A stretch of DNA of 15,437 bases. It comes from Oscillospiraceae bacterium. Its GTDB lineage: Bacteria > Bacillota_A > Clostridia > Oscillospirales > Oscillospiraceae. A program made the position numbers and the translations under genes. The notes under the pieces were generated by a model. The model saw only the letters and a program-made list of their open reading frames with translations, searched no databases and was not told where the DNA came from. The stretch spans positions 1 through 15,437 of the forward strand of contig JAGBEM010000044.1 in assembly GCA_017936985.1 (NCBI GenBank). Direction: 5' to 3'. Below are positions 1 to 5,936 of the stretch, one piece after another; position 1 is the first letter of the stretch; every line of letters starts with the position of its first letter.

Positions 1-23
1 CCTCAGCTTTTGTGGGGAAGCGA

Positions 24-86
24 AGAAACTCCCATCATTGTGCAGTTTTCGCCGCAGGCGGAAAGGTCACGATGATGGGAATTTCT
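24..86. repeat. Long near-perfect hairpin just beyond the tRNA-Leu 3' end
   Basis: Bases 24-42 pair with 68-86, with one mismatch (29/81) and one G-T pair (39/71). After a short internal bulge, 46-53 pair with 57-64 around a GCA loop. This gives about 26 base pairs in 63 nt. It starts 5 nt beyond the CCA end of the tRNA fragment on the minus strand, in DNA that is probably host chromosome. It could act as the tRNA gene's terminator or processing hairpin, but there is no clear T-run on either side, or it could be a dispersed palindromic element. The pairing is directly visible; the role is open. Confidence 0.65.
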
Positions 87-90
87 GAGC

Positions 91-146
91 TGGTGCCGGT
101 GGTGGGACTCGAACCCACACGGTGTCGCCACCAACGGATTTTGAGT
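91..146 (-). tRNA. 3' half of tRNA-Leu(CAA), truncated; putative att site
   Basis: Read on the minus strand, this is the anticodon loop CTCAAAA (anticodon CAA at 141-143), the 3' anticodon stem TCCGT, a long class II variable arm, a T arm with GTGGG/CCCAC around TTCGAGT, a 7-nt acceptor 3' strand, discriminator A and encoded CCA (91-93). The long variable arm and the CAA anticodon identify leucine. The 5' half is absent: beyond 146 the sequence cannot pair with TCCGT and no D arm follows, so this piece is not a working tRNA. A 3' tRNA fragment left beside downstream chromosome is what a tRNA-targeting tyrosine or serine integrase leaves at one element end, with the intact tRNA expected at the other end. 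The geometry places the element to the right. Confidence 0.85.
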
Positions 147-191
147 GGTTGCGTCATGTATGTCCACCGCAGTTCTCCGCAGTCCTCCGTC

Positions 192-222
192 GCCGCAAAC
201 CCTTGCGGCAGCAAGCTTTTTT
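192..222 (+). terminator. Terminator-like hairpin with T-run
   Basis: GCCGCAA (192-198) pairs with TTGCGGC (203-209) around an ACCC loop. An overlapping alternative, CTTGC (202-206) with GCAAG (211-215), sits directly before a run of six T (217-222). The two stems exclude each other. On the plus strand this could stop transcription entering the element from the chromosome. No gene lies upstream to confirm the role. Confidence 0.4.
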
Positions 223-264
223 ACAGTAACTCTTGAATTTTCAATGGCTTCATAGAAGCCCTAA

Positions 265-390
265 AAGTTCTCTCCTAACGCAACCCGGAGAGAACTCTGG
301 GGAGAACTCATTCCTTCGGCCCCATGAAAAAGGAACGGAGTGCCGAGGAGAGAACTCTGACGTATTTTTAGGGTTTTAGGAGAGAACTCA
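265..390. repeat. Cluster of five GGAGAGAAC-type repeats
   Basis: Four direct copies of GGAGAGAACTC occur at 287-297, 299-309 (GGGGAGAACTC), 347-357 and 379-389, and one inverted copy at 265-275. The flanks are also shared: copies 1 and 3 continue with TG, copies 2 and 4 with A. The inverted copy together with copy 4 gives a perfect 12-nt inverted repeat (267-278 with 376-387... TTAGGAGAGAAC), and the inverted copy can form a 9-bp hairpin with copy 1 (267-275 with 287-295). Spacing is irregular. This looks like a binding-site array for an element protein, such as an integrase, Xis, one of the wHTH proteins or ParB. Confidence 0.65.
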
Positions 391-407
391 ATCCATCAAA
401 CCCGGCA

Positions 408-447
408 CCGAACCTATTTGCCAATGGCAATTCGCAAGGAGGTTCGG
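408..447 (+). promoter_or_regulatory. Nested inverted repeats over the ribosome site of the first gene
   Basis: CCGAACCT (408-415) is the exact complement of AGGTTCGG (440-447), and inside it TTGCC (418-422) pairs with GGCAA (426-430). In RNA this would close part of the AAGGAGG ribosome site (436-442) and end 2 nt before the start codon at 450. This could control translation of the excisionase-like gene, or it could be a DNA operator. The pairing is seen; the function is inferred. Confidence 0.5.
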
Positions 448-449
448 AT

Positions 450-689
450 ATGAAAAACTTGAGAAATAAATACAATCGGCAGTTCAAGCAGTACCCTGAT
501 TTGGTTTCTGTCTTAATGTTCCGGGAAATGCTTGGCGGAATCGGAGATTCCTTTGCCCGTCGTTTGATTCACGAGCAAAAGGTCAAGGCAATTTTTGTCA
601 AGCCGCACTACTGGATACCCAAAGAGTCCGTTATTGACTATGTGTTGAGCGAGGACTACGCCAACAGAAAGCTGAAGGTGCGGGTATGA
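450..689 (+). CDS. Excisionase-like wHTH DNA-binding protein
   Basis: This 79-residue basic protein is the first gene of the element. The core (about residues 22-67) reads as a small winged-helix HTH of the excisionase/helix_turn_helix_17 kind: a helical part around FREMLGGIGDSFARRLI, a wing-like VKAIFVKPHYWIP, and the typical closing pattern IPKESVIDYVLS. Proteins of this type usually bind attachment sites or promoters and control excision direction. The start is set by an AAGGAGG site at 436-442, which lies partly inside an inverted repeat. The stop overlaps the next start as ATGA (686-689), so the two genes are translationally coupled. It could equally be a repressor or accessory factor for ParA/ParB. 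The specific role is inferred from the fold pattern and position. Confidence 0.65.
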   Translation: MKNLRNKYNRQFKQYPDLVSVLMFREMLGGIGDSFARRLIHEQKVKAIFVKPHYWIPKESVIDYVLSEDYANRKLKVRV

Positions 690-1240
690 GGGAAAAGGAA
701 TTACAGATATCAGATATTCCCGGCGACTATTTGAGCAAAGAGGATTTCTACAAAATCGCCCACATCAGCAAAAGGACGGCCCTTTGGCTCATAGAAACTG
801 AGCTTATATCCGCAGAGAAGCCAGAAAGGCAGGGACTTGGGTATAGGATACCTAAAGCAGAAGTTGAGAGATACCTTGCGGATCGGAATGTGAACCCGAC
901 AAAGTATCGACGCAGCAATCGTTGCAACAGATATCCCTATAGTCCTGTACAGCGCTATTCAAAGCAACTGGGCATAGAAATACGTGCCATTGTTGAGCAG
1001 GATATTGCTCATCTACCAGATGTCTTGGTTCCCAAGCAAGTTAGCGCGCTTCTCGGGTACAATCTCAGAGAAATCTACGACTGGGGTGAAACCCGAGGAT
1101 TAAAAGCATTGAATCTCTCCGGGAAACTGTATTATCCGAAGCAATTTTTGCTGGATTTTGTATCTTCAAAAGCATATCACAACATTCGGGAGAAGTCAAA
1201 AGAACATATTGAACTGCTTAGGAGGGTTCTGCATGAGTGA
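686..1240 (+). CDS. Tandem double wHTH (excisionase-like) DNA-binding protein
   Basis: This 184-residue protein appears to have two copies of an excisionase-like winged-helix unit. The first spans about residues 14-70 (YLSKEDFYKIAHISKRTALWLIE, ending in YRIPKAEVERYL). The second spans about residues 108-165 (VPKQVSALLGYNLREIYDWGE, ending in LYYPKQFLLDFV). A basic, Arg/Asn/Tyr-rich linker (about 70-90) joins them. Two DNA-binding heads on one chain would suit paired or spaced repeats, such as the GGAGAGAAC cluster upstream. It overlaps the upstream gene by 4 nt and the parA-like gene by 8 nt, so it belongs to one operon. I do not recognise it as a named family; DNA binding is inferred from the visible pattern. 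Confidence 0.6.
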   Translation: MREKELQISDIPGDYLSKEDFYKIAHISKRTALWLIETELISAEKPERQGLGYRIPKAEVERYLADRNVNPTKYRRSNRCNRYPYSPVQRYSKQLGIEIRAIVEQDIAHLPDVLVPKQVSALLGYNLREIYDWGETRGLKALNLSGKLYYPKQFLLDFVSSKAYHNIREKSKEHIELLRRVLHE

Positions 1241-2060
1241 GCATGTTATTGCAGTCACCAATCAAAAAGGTGGCGTTGGAAAAACGACTACAACAGTAAA
1301 CCTTGGCGCCGCACTCGCTGCGGTTGGTAAAAGGGTCTTGGTTATAGACTATGATCCACAGGGCAGCTTGACGGCTTCTTTTGGGTATACTCCGGCCGAA
1401 CAGAAGCGCACAGTAAACAATCTGATGCTTGCCGCCATTGACTATCCGGAAGATCTCGAAACGCATCTTGAACGGACGATTATCAAAACGGAATCCGGAA
1501 TTGATCTTATCCCTTGTAACAAGAGAGTGGCCGATGCTGCGGCTCGCTTACAGGTTATGCAGCTGTCTCAATACAATGCAGTTGGTCAGGAAGACCGTGC
1601 CTGTGAAAAGGTGCTGTCTGTAATCACGGACATTCTTCGGAGCGATTACGACTACATCATCATTGACTGCGGACTGAAGTATGAGCTTCTTACGGTCAAC
1701 GCCCTCTCTGCTGCCGATTACTGCATTATCCCAGTACAAGCGCACTTCTTGGCAAGCGAGGGTATTCCAGAAGTCCTGGAGCTGGTTCGTTCGGTGCAGG
1801 CAAAATTTAATCCTGCCTTGAAAATCGCCGGTATTCTTATTACCATGTATCAGTCCAAACCGCAGCTTTGTGAAAGCATTCGGGAAAGCGTTGTTGATGT
1901 GTACGGGACAAAAATCAACGTATTCTCTCACCCAATTGAGTACACCATCAAACTGGCAGAGGCACCGGCCGCAGGTCAGAGCATATTCGTCTATAGACCG
2001 CAAAACCCCGCTGCAGTGTCGTATCGGTGTTTGGCTGAGGAGGTGTTGCAGCTTGAGTAA
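1233..2060 (+). CDS. parA: ParA/Soj-like partition ATPase
   Basis: This 275-residue protein is a P-loop ATPase of the ParA/MinD family. It shows the deviant Walker A KGGVGKTT (residues 12-19), a Walker A' region with DYDPQGS, a Walker B ending in IIIDC (Asp145), and the later PVQAHFLASEG segment. In related proteins ATP-driven DNA binding and ParB contact move or stabilise plasmids; on ICEs such pairs help keep the excised form and can affect transfer. Residues 147-149 read GLK where most ParA/Soj proteins have PPS after the Walker B Cys. The ATG at 1233 has an AGGAGGG site at 1220-1226 and overlaps the upstream gene by 8 nt; longer upstream starts are weaker. The parB-like gene follows with overlap. 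Confidence 0.9.
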   Translation: MSEHVIAVTNQKGGVGKTTTTVNLGAALAAVGKRVLVIDYDPQGSLTASFGYTPAEQKRTVNNLMLAAIDYPEDLETHLERTIIKTESGIDLIPCNKRVADAAARLQVMQLSQYNAVGQEDRACEKVLSVITDILRSDYDYIIIDCGLKYELLTVNALSAADYCIIPVQAHFLASEGIPEVLELVRSVQAKFNPALKIAGILITMYQSKPQLCESIRESVVDVYGTKINVFSHPIEYTIKLAEAPAAGQSIFVYRPQNPAAVSYRCLAEEVLQLE

Positions 2061-3042
2061 AGGCGGTATGAGCGCCATGCTCAAGAACAGGATGATTGCT
2101 ACTCAGCAAGCATCCGAACTTGAAGTCGGCAACGCAGCATACGAAACTCTCTTTCAGACCCCTTCAAATGTGTCACAGCCAAAGGTTTGTAAATTGCCAA
2201 TCAGCAAACTGCGTCCTTTCTTCACCGCTGATATAGGGTTCAAGCCCTACCCCCCTTCTAAACTTCAAGCTCTGGCGGAGCATATGGCGGCCGAGGGTCA
2301 GCTTGAACGAATCATTGTTCGTGCTATCCCCTATCAGGATGCATATGAAATTTTGGCTGGGCACAACCGCACCAATGCAGGAAAAGCGAATAATTGGTCG
2401 GAGATTGAAGCTGAAATTGTAGATGCTGATGATGAGCGTGCCACAACCATAGCAATCGCCACGAACCTGCTCCGGCGACAGGATTTGACCATCATTGAGC
2501 GCGGACAGGCGTATAAAGCTCTTCTGGAAGCAAAGAATCGCAATGGCCAAAAGAATGCCGCAGCTGAAACCTTTGGCGAAGTTCGCCAAAGGTACAATGC
2601 ACGGAAAATTGTAGCTGAGTTTTTCGGGGTAACAGAATATGAGATTCGCAAGGCAGTTAAAATGACCCAGCTTATCACTGAACTTCAAGAAATATTGGAG
2701 GAGTACCCGAAGCTTCTGCCTTTGGCCTGCGCAGAAAAAATTGCTGACTACGAGGCCAACTCTCAGCGTGCATTCATTGAGATGTGTTCCATTGAAGGCT
2801 ATCAGCTGAACATAGCAACCGTGAATTATATCGTTCAGCGGTGCCCCCCTCCCTGCGCAGATCGCCAGCTTATTTATGCGGCATGGCGAGAGGCCAGAGC
2901 ATCTGAGGAACGCCGCTCAGCAATGCCGCCTAAGAAAATCAGCTTTGAACGAAAGAAGTTTGCTCCATATATCGAAAAGGCCGGCGGTGAAGATGCACTG
3001 GAAAAGCTCTTTCTTGATTTTTTGAGCAAACATTTTGGATGA
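2053..3042 (+). CDS. parB: ParB-like partition protein
   Basis: About 329 residues. The N-terminal ParB/Srx domain starts near residue 46 with the pattern LPISKLRPF, continues with a segment for preferred positions (LQALAEHM..EGQLERIIVRAI), and includes GHNRTNA (about 103-109), the counterpart of the CTP-binding GERRxxA box. A helix-turn-helix region follows near residues 185-210 (VAEFFGVTEYEIRKAVKM). Its C-terminal part is basic and helical. It should bind centromere-like sites and stimulate the adjacent ParA ATPase. I chose the TTG at 2053, which has a GAGGAGG site (2037-2043) at good spacing and overlaps the parA stop by 8 nt. An ATG at 2068 is the alternative but has poor spacing. A terminator follows 37 nt downstream. 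Confidence 0.85.
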   Translation: MSKGGMSAMLKNRMIATQQASELEVGNAAYETLFQTPSNVSQPKVCKLPISKLRPFFTADIGFKPYPPSKLQALAEHMAAEGQLERIIVRAIPYQDAYEILAGHNRTNAGKANNWSEIEAEIVDADDERATTIAIATNLLRRQDLTIIERGQAYKALLEAKNRNGQKNAAAETFGEVRQRYNARKIVAEFFGVTEYEIRKAVKMTQLITELQEILEEYPKLLPLACAEKIADYEANSQRAFIEMCSIEGYQLNIATVNYIVQRCPPPCADRQLIYAAWREARASEERRSAMPPKKISFERKKFAPYIEKAGGEDALEKLFLDFLSKHFG

Positions 3043-3078
3043 GGAAAACAACCATCATAACTGTCGTTAGATAGGCTT

Positions 3079-3109
3079 GGCACCGCATTTGCGGTGCCGG
3101 GCTTTTTTT
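3079..3109 (+). terminator. Rho-independent terminator after parB
   Basis: GGCACCGC (3079-3086) and GCGGTGCC (3091-3098) form a perfect 8-bp GC-rich stem with an ATTT loop, followed by CGGGC-like bases and seven T (3103-3109). It closes the wHTH-parA-parB operon. Only about 20 nt separate the T-run from the next start codon, which leaves no room for a normal promoter after it, so the next genes may depend on readthrough or on a promoter upstream of or inside the hairpin. Confidence 0.9.
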
Positions 3110-3131
3110 ATGCCATGGGGAGGTGATGAAG

Positions 3132-3542
3132 ATGAACGAAAGAAAACAGAATGGAAGAATGCGCCGAGCACAGAACCCTTTTGATGATGGTGCCGAAGAG
3201 CGTCTGCGTCGAATGAGTCTTATCCACGCGGACGGAAAGACAAACAAAGCGGCCCTGCTTGCGCTCAGTGACGTATACGCTGGACTGCTCTTTGATGGGC
3301 TATGTGACTTTTACCAGGATTATTGCATGGTCAAGGAAGATTTGGCTCAACTATTTACAGCTGCTGAAACGGCAGATATCCGGCAGAAGTTCCTGCTGAT
3401 CTGCTTGCAGTATGACGCCATGGGGCTGTCCCTGCCTAATCCGATCTGGTGGATCAGTGGCAACCCGGAGCTTGCCGGGATATTTGCAAATGCCTACATC
3501 CAGCACTTGAAACAGCTAAGCGACTCTGAGGAGGTGTCATAA
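3132..3542 (+). CDS. Hypothetical protein of a conjugative-element operon
   Basis: A 136-residue soluble protein that I do not recognise. It begins with a basic segment (NERKQNGRMRRAQNPF) and then is mostly helical, with a Cys/aromatic-rich middle (DVYAGLLFDGLCDFYQDYC) and a hydrophobic segment LPNPIWWISGNPEL near residues 100-115. No signal peptide or membrane segment is seen. The ATG at 3132 lies 8 nt after a GGGAGG site (3118-3123); GTG at 3123 or ATG at 3126 would overlap that site and are less likely. The next gene starts 2 nt after its stop, so they are co-transcribed. A regulator or partner of the toxin-like protein is possible from adjacency, but nothing in the sequence shows this. 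Confidence 0.75.
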   Translation: MNERKQNGRMRRAQNPFDDGAEERLRRMSLIHADGKTNKAALLALSDVYAGLLFDGLCDFYQDYCMVKEDLAQLFTAAETADIRQKFLLICLQYDAMGLSLPNPIWWISGNPELAGIFANAYIQHLKQLSDSEEVS

Positions 3543-3544
3543 CC

Positions 3545-3943
3545 ATGAAGGGCATTTTAATTTACCAACCACCGGAGAAAGATGCCCAGCTCCCCAACTT
3601 CATTGACGGACTTGATCCGCGATTGCGTGAGAGAATTCTTCTGCGGATTTATCAGTTGTCCCTGCCACAGAAACCGGAGATGAAGGAACCCCATTTTAAG
3701 CGCTTCTCGCTGGAACGCTATCGTGACCTGTGTGAACTGCGAGTAAAAAGCAAAATGCTGATTCGTATTGTTTTCTATCTTTGTCCCAATGGGGATGTGC
3801 TGCTCCTGTATGGCTTTGTGAAACGCCAGAAGCGAGACACCATGCAAGCTCTGGAGCAGGCTTTGAGAATACTGGACGCACTGCGGGAGCACCCGGAGCG
3901 CGCAGTAGAATACAAAATCAAGGAGGAGGAACAAGCATCGTGA
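3545..3943 (+). CDS. HigB/RelE-superfamily (Gp49-like) toxin-like protein
   Basis: A 132-residue protein whose middle and C-terminal parts match the pattern of phage-derived Gp49-like/HigB proteins. Residues about 54-67 read RFSLERYRDLCELR, followed by a strand pair LIRIVFYLCPNGDVLLLYGFVKR (about 72-94), and a C-terminal helix MQALEQALRILDALREHPE. In the known family these proteins are ribosome-dependent mRNA interferases paired with an HTH antitoxin (HigA). A GAGGAGGTG site precedes the ATG at good spacing. No HigA-like HTH gene follows: there is only a 21-codon frame at 3940. So this may be an inactive relic, a solitary toxin-like regulator, or a toxin with an unrecognised partner such as the protein just upstream. 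Family assignment is by motif recognition only. Confidence 0.6.
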   Translation: MKGILIYQPPEKDAQLPNFIDGLDPRLRERILLRIYQLSLPQKPEMKEPHFKRFSLERYRDLCELRVKSKMLIRIVFYLCPNGDVLLLYGFVKRQKRDTMQALEQALRILDALREHPERAVEYKIKEEEQAS

Positions 3944-4005
3944 AACGAACACCGCGCACTATCCCAAAGTCTGCGGCAGAGAAACGCTGCGCAGGAAAAA
4001 ATTGA
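3940..4005 (+). CDS. 21-codon micro-ORF, possible antitoxin remnant
   Basis: A GTG-started frame with a strong AAGGAGGAGG site (3920-3929) encodes a very basic peptide, MKRTPRTIPKSAAEKRCAGKN. It overlaps the end of the HigB-like gene by 4 nt (GTGA), the typical layout for a downstream antitoxin gene. It ends after 21 codons. One base fewer near 3988 would open a frame that continues through the next start region, so a frameshifted remnant is possible. A translational coupling peptide for the gene at 4026 is another possibility. The ribosome site and overlap are seen; meaning is inferred. Confidence 0.35.
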   Translation: MKRTPRTIPKSAAEKRCAGKN

Positions 4006-4025
4006 GAAGGAGGCTCCCGTAAAAA

Positions 4026-4958
4026 ATGAAAAAAGCAATTCTTTGTGTGCTGCTTACTCTGTCCATGTCCGTAAATGCCTTCGCTCTGGAGGTTCCCACG
4101 GATACGGTGGTACAGAATCTCAATGGCAGCCAGCAGGCCATCAAGACCTACACTATTCCGCCAGAACAGGACCCGGCAACTCTCATTGAGGAACCCTTTG
4201 AACTGGAGGGATTCCTCTATACTTTCGCAAATATCATCAAAACTGAAAACCCCATTGAGGAAAGCAAAGTACATACAGAGGTCATCACCATTGAAACAGC
4301 AAAAAAAGACCTATCCGTTGTCCTTGAAAACCTTGAACCCACCATCGAATTCGACGATGGCAATTTCAAAGGAACCCTCGCTCTGGATCACACCAGCATT
4401 GTTACCGAGGCTGCAGGTTACACCACCAAGAGCTATACGGTGACGGAAACCAAGACCATTGGCCAGCTGGACCGCAATGATATGTCCTATGTCCCGGCTA
4501 CTACCGTAAAGGACGGCAGGACTTTGAATCTCGCCAATGTGGAGTGGCAGGTCACCGGTACCGATCTTGTGGGAGAGGCATTGATGCCCTCGTCTTACCA
4601 GGCCATTGCCACTTACTCAGCCAAGGCATCGTATAACGCTGCCACAGGCTACATTACAACGGCAGAATATGTGGGTGAAGTAACTCACGAGGGAATCGAG
4701 AGCGTCACTTATGTTCTCACCTATCTGGGCGAAGAGGTTGTTCCTGAGCCGGAGCAGGCTGACGGCACTACGGATATGATCAGTAATGTAGGCGAGTTTT
4801 TCGTCGGGAACTGGCCTTTCCTGCTGGGCGGGGCTGGTTTGATCGCCGCAATTGTCTGTGGTGTTCTTCTGGTGCGCAACCGCAGAGAGGCCAGAAACCT
4901 TGATGAGGATGCAGAAGTGGACGAAGAATCTGAAGAACAGGAGGTTCAGAATCAATGA
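4026..4958 (+). CDS. Membrane-anchored surface protein (signal peptide, C-terminal TM)
   Basis: A 310-residue type I membrane protein. Residues 1-20 form a signal peptide (MKKAILCVLLTLSMSV, cleavage likely at AFA-LE). The extracellular region (about 21-255) is rich in Thr, Glu and beta-prone segments, including VTETKTIGQLDRNDMSYVPATTV. One membrane helix spans about 262-285 (NWPFLLGGAGLIAAIVCGVLLV), followed by RNRREAR and a strongly acidic tail (DEDAEVDEESEEQE). An AAGGAGG site lies at 4008-4014. The sortase gene overlaps its stop by 4 nt (ATGA at 4955), so they are translationally coupled. I do not recognise a named domain. It could be a docking or assembly partner for the sortase and the giant fibre; this is inferred from gene order. 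Confidence 0.8.
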   Translation: MKKAILCVLLTLSMSVNAFALEVPTDTVVQNLNGSQQAIKTYTIPPEQDPATLIEEPFELEGFLYTFANIIKTENPIEESKVHTEVITIETAKKDLSVVLENLEPTIEFDDGNFKGTLALDHTSIVTEAAGYTTKSYTVTETKTIGQLDRNDMSYVPATTVKDGRTLNLANVEWQVTGTDLVGEALMPSSYQAIATYSAKASYNAATGYITTAEYVGEVTHEGIESVTYVLTYLGEEVVPEPEQADGTTDMISNVGEFFVGNWPFLLGGAGLIAAIVCGVLLVRNRREARNLDEDAEVDEESEEQEVQNQ

Positions 4959-5749
4959 AGCACATGAGGCGACTGATTTGCATGGCGCTGATGATCGTAA
5001 CGGTGTTATCCCTGTCGGTCAGCGCCTTTGCCGCAGAATATACCTTTGATTCCACATCGGGTGCGGAGTATTATCCCTCCACATCATACGCGGATCTTTA
5101 CGGCTCGTATAATTACGGCGGGGTCAATGTCGTGGACTACTTGCGCCCCGAACTGCCCTATGGTAGTTTTAGCACCACCCAAACCGGGGTGATGGAGAAG
5201 GTTCGACTGCCTGGTCTGCAGCAGTTTGTAAATGTATCTGCAGGCACTGGGGGTTACGGTGTTGACGCAGGGAGTTACGGCACCCCTATTATTTCTGGTG
5301 GAACTACAGTTACCCCCATCTATCGTGAGCCCGCATATACCAGCGCAGAGGACATGGAACGTAAGGATGGCAGCATCGGCACTCTAAAGATTCCTGTTCT
5401 GGGCATCAACATGAAGGTCTGGGAGGGCGAGACAAATGCCAGCATGGCCAAGGGGCTCGGCCACTACAGCACCACTTCTGCCTGGGATGGAAACGTAGCT
5501 GTTTGCGGTCATAACCGCGGTGCTAAATATGTCATTGGTGACATCAAGGATCTGGAGATTGGCGACACCATTACCTATACCACCATTTACGGCACACGGA
5601 CATACGAGGTCGTTTTGGTGAAGACCATCTCCAATACCGACTGGAGTTATCTGCAGGCCACGGCCGACAACCGAATCACCATCACCACCTGTTTGGCTAA
5701 TCAGCCCAGCAAAAGAGTCTGTGTGCAGGCGGTGGAAGTGAATCGCTGA
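4955..5749 (+). CDS. Secreted sortase (class D-like)
   Basis: A 264-residue sortase. Residues 1-27 are a signal peptide with a typical AFA-AE cleavage site. A Tyr/Gly/Ser-rich linker (about 28-125) precedes the sortase domain (about 130-264), which begins IGTLKIPVLGINMKVWEGE. The catalytic triad is visible: His186 in CGHNRG, Cys246 in TITTCL, and Arg254 in SKRVCVQ. Sortases cleave an LPXTG-like signal between Thr and Gly and join the protein to peptidoglycan or to another pilin. No transmembrane anchor remains if the signal peptide is cleaved, which is unusual. The likely substrate is the giant protein ending in LPKTGY, 1.6 kb downstream. It lies in an operon with the upstream surface protein. 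Class D is my best reading of the domain pattern. Confidence 0.9.
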   Translation: MKHMRRLICMALMIVTVLSLSVSAFAAEYTFDSTSGAEYYPSTSYADLYGSYNYGGVNVVDYLRPELPYGSFSTTQTGVMEKVRLPGLQQFVNVSAGTGGYGVDAGSYGTPIISGGTTVTPIYREPAYTSAEDMERKDGSIGTLKIPVLGINMKVWEGETNASMAKGLGHYSTTSAWDGNVAVCGHNRGAKYVIGDIKDLEIGDTITYTTIYGTRTYEVVLVKTISNTDWSYLQATADNRITITTCLANQPSKRVCVQAVEVNR

Positions 5750-5814
5750 AAGCCTTGCAGCGCAACGGTTTCGGGGAGGTGAATTTTATCGGCGTAGTGA
5801 TTTCAAATAAACCT

Positions 5815-5843
5815 TTGACAGGGCGTTTTTTCTGTATTATTCT
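5815..5843 (+). promoter_or_regulatory. Candidate sigma-70-type promoter
   Basis: A perfect -35 TTGACA (5815-5820) is followed after 17 nt by TATTCT (5838-5843), a 4/6 match to the -10 box; an alternative TATTAT at 5835 has only 14-nt spacing. It is well placed to drive the small gene at 5937 and the SLH gene at 6088. TATTCTC (5838-5844) is repeated inverted as GAGAATA (5856-5862), which may form an operator or a 5' mRNA hairpin. Confidence 0.5.
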
Positions 5844-5936
5844 CAAATCACTCCGGAGAATATAAACCCCAAAGGAAGTATCAGATTGATACAGAAATTT
5901 AAGCCCCAAAGGAAGGACGATGAAGTAAGGATCAAA

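Larger units (their letters stand above)
147..449. promoter_or_regulatory. Gene-free regulatory region at the element's left end
   Basis: About 300 bases between the attachment site and the first gene hold no convincing coding frame. They contain a terminator-like hairpin (192-222), a five-copy GGAGAGAAC repeat cluster (265-390), and nested inverted repeats over the ribosome site of the first gene (408-447). I see no good sigma-70 promoter here, although one must exist in or near this region for the downstream operon. The position beside the att site suggests integrase/excisionase arm sites or control of excision genes; this is inference. Confidence 0.5.

Noticed and set aside
12..236. A 74-codon plus-strand frame across the tRNA fragment
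   Set aside because: It runs through tRNA sequence and a hairpin, with no ribosome site or protein-like composition.
265..390. Repeat cluster considered as a CRISPR array
   Set aside because: Units are only about 11 nt, spacing is irregular, one copy is inverted, and no cas genes are present.
147..449. Origin of transfer next to the att site
   Set aside because: No relaxase is visible nearby and the repeats do not match a nic-site pattern I can recognise.
1158..1232. Upstream extension of the parA-like frame
   Set aside because: It overlaps the previous gene deeply and lacks a ribosome site; the ATG at 1233 starts directly at the conserved ParA N-terminus.
5779..5865. A GTG-started 28-codon frame between the sortase and the small gene
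   Set aside because: The start codon overlaps its only ribosome-site-like sequence, and the frame runs through the candidate promoter.
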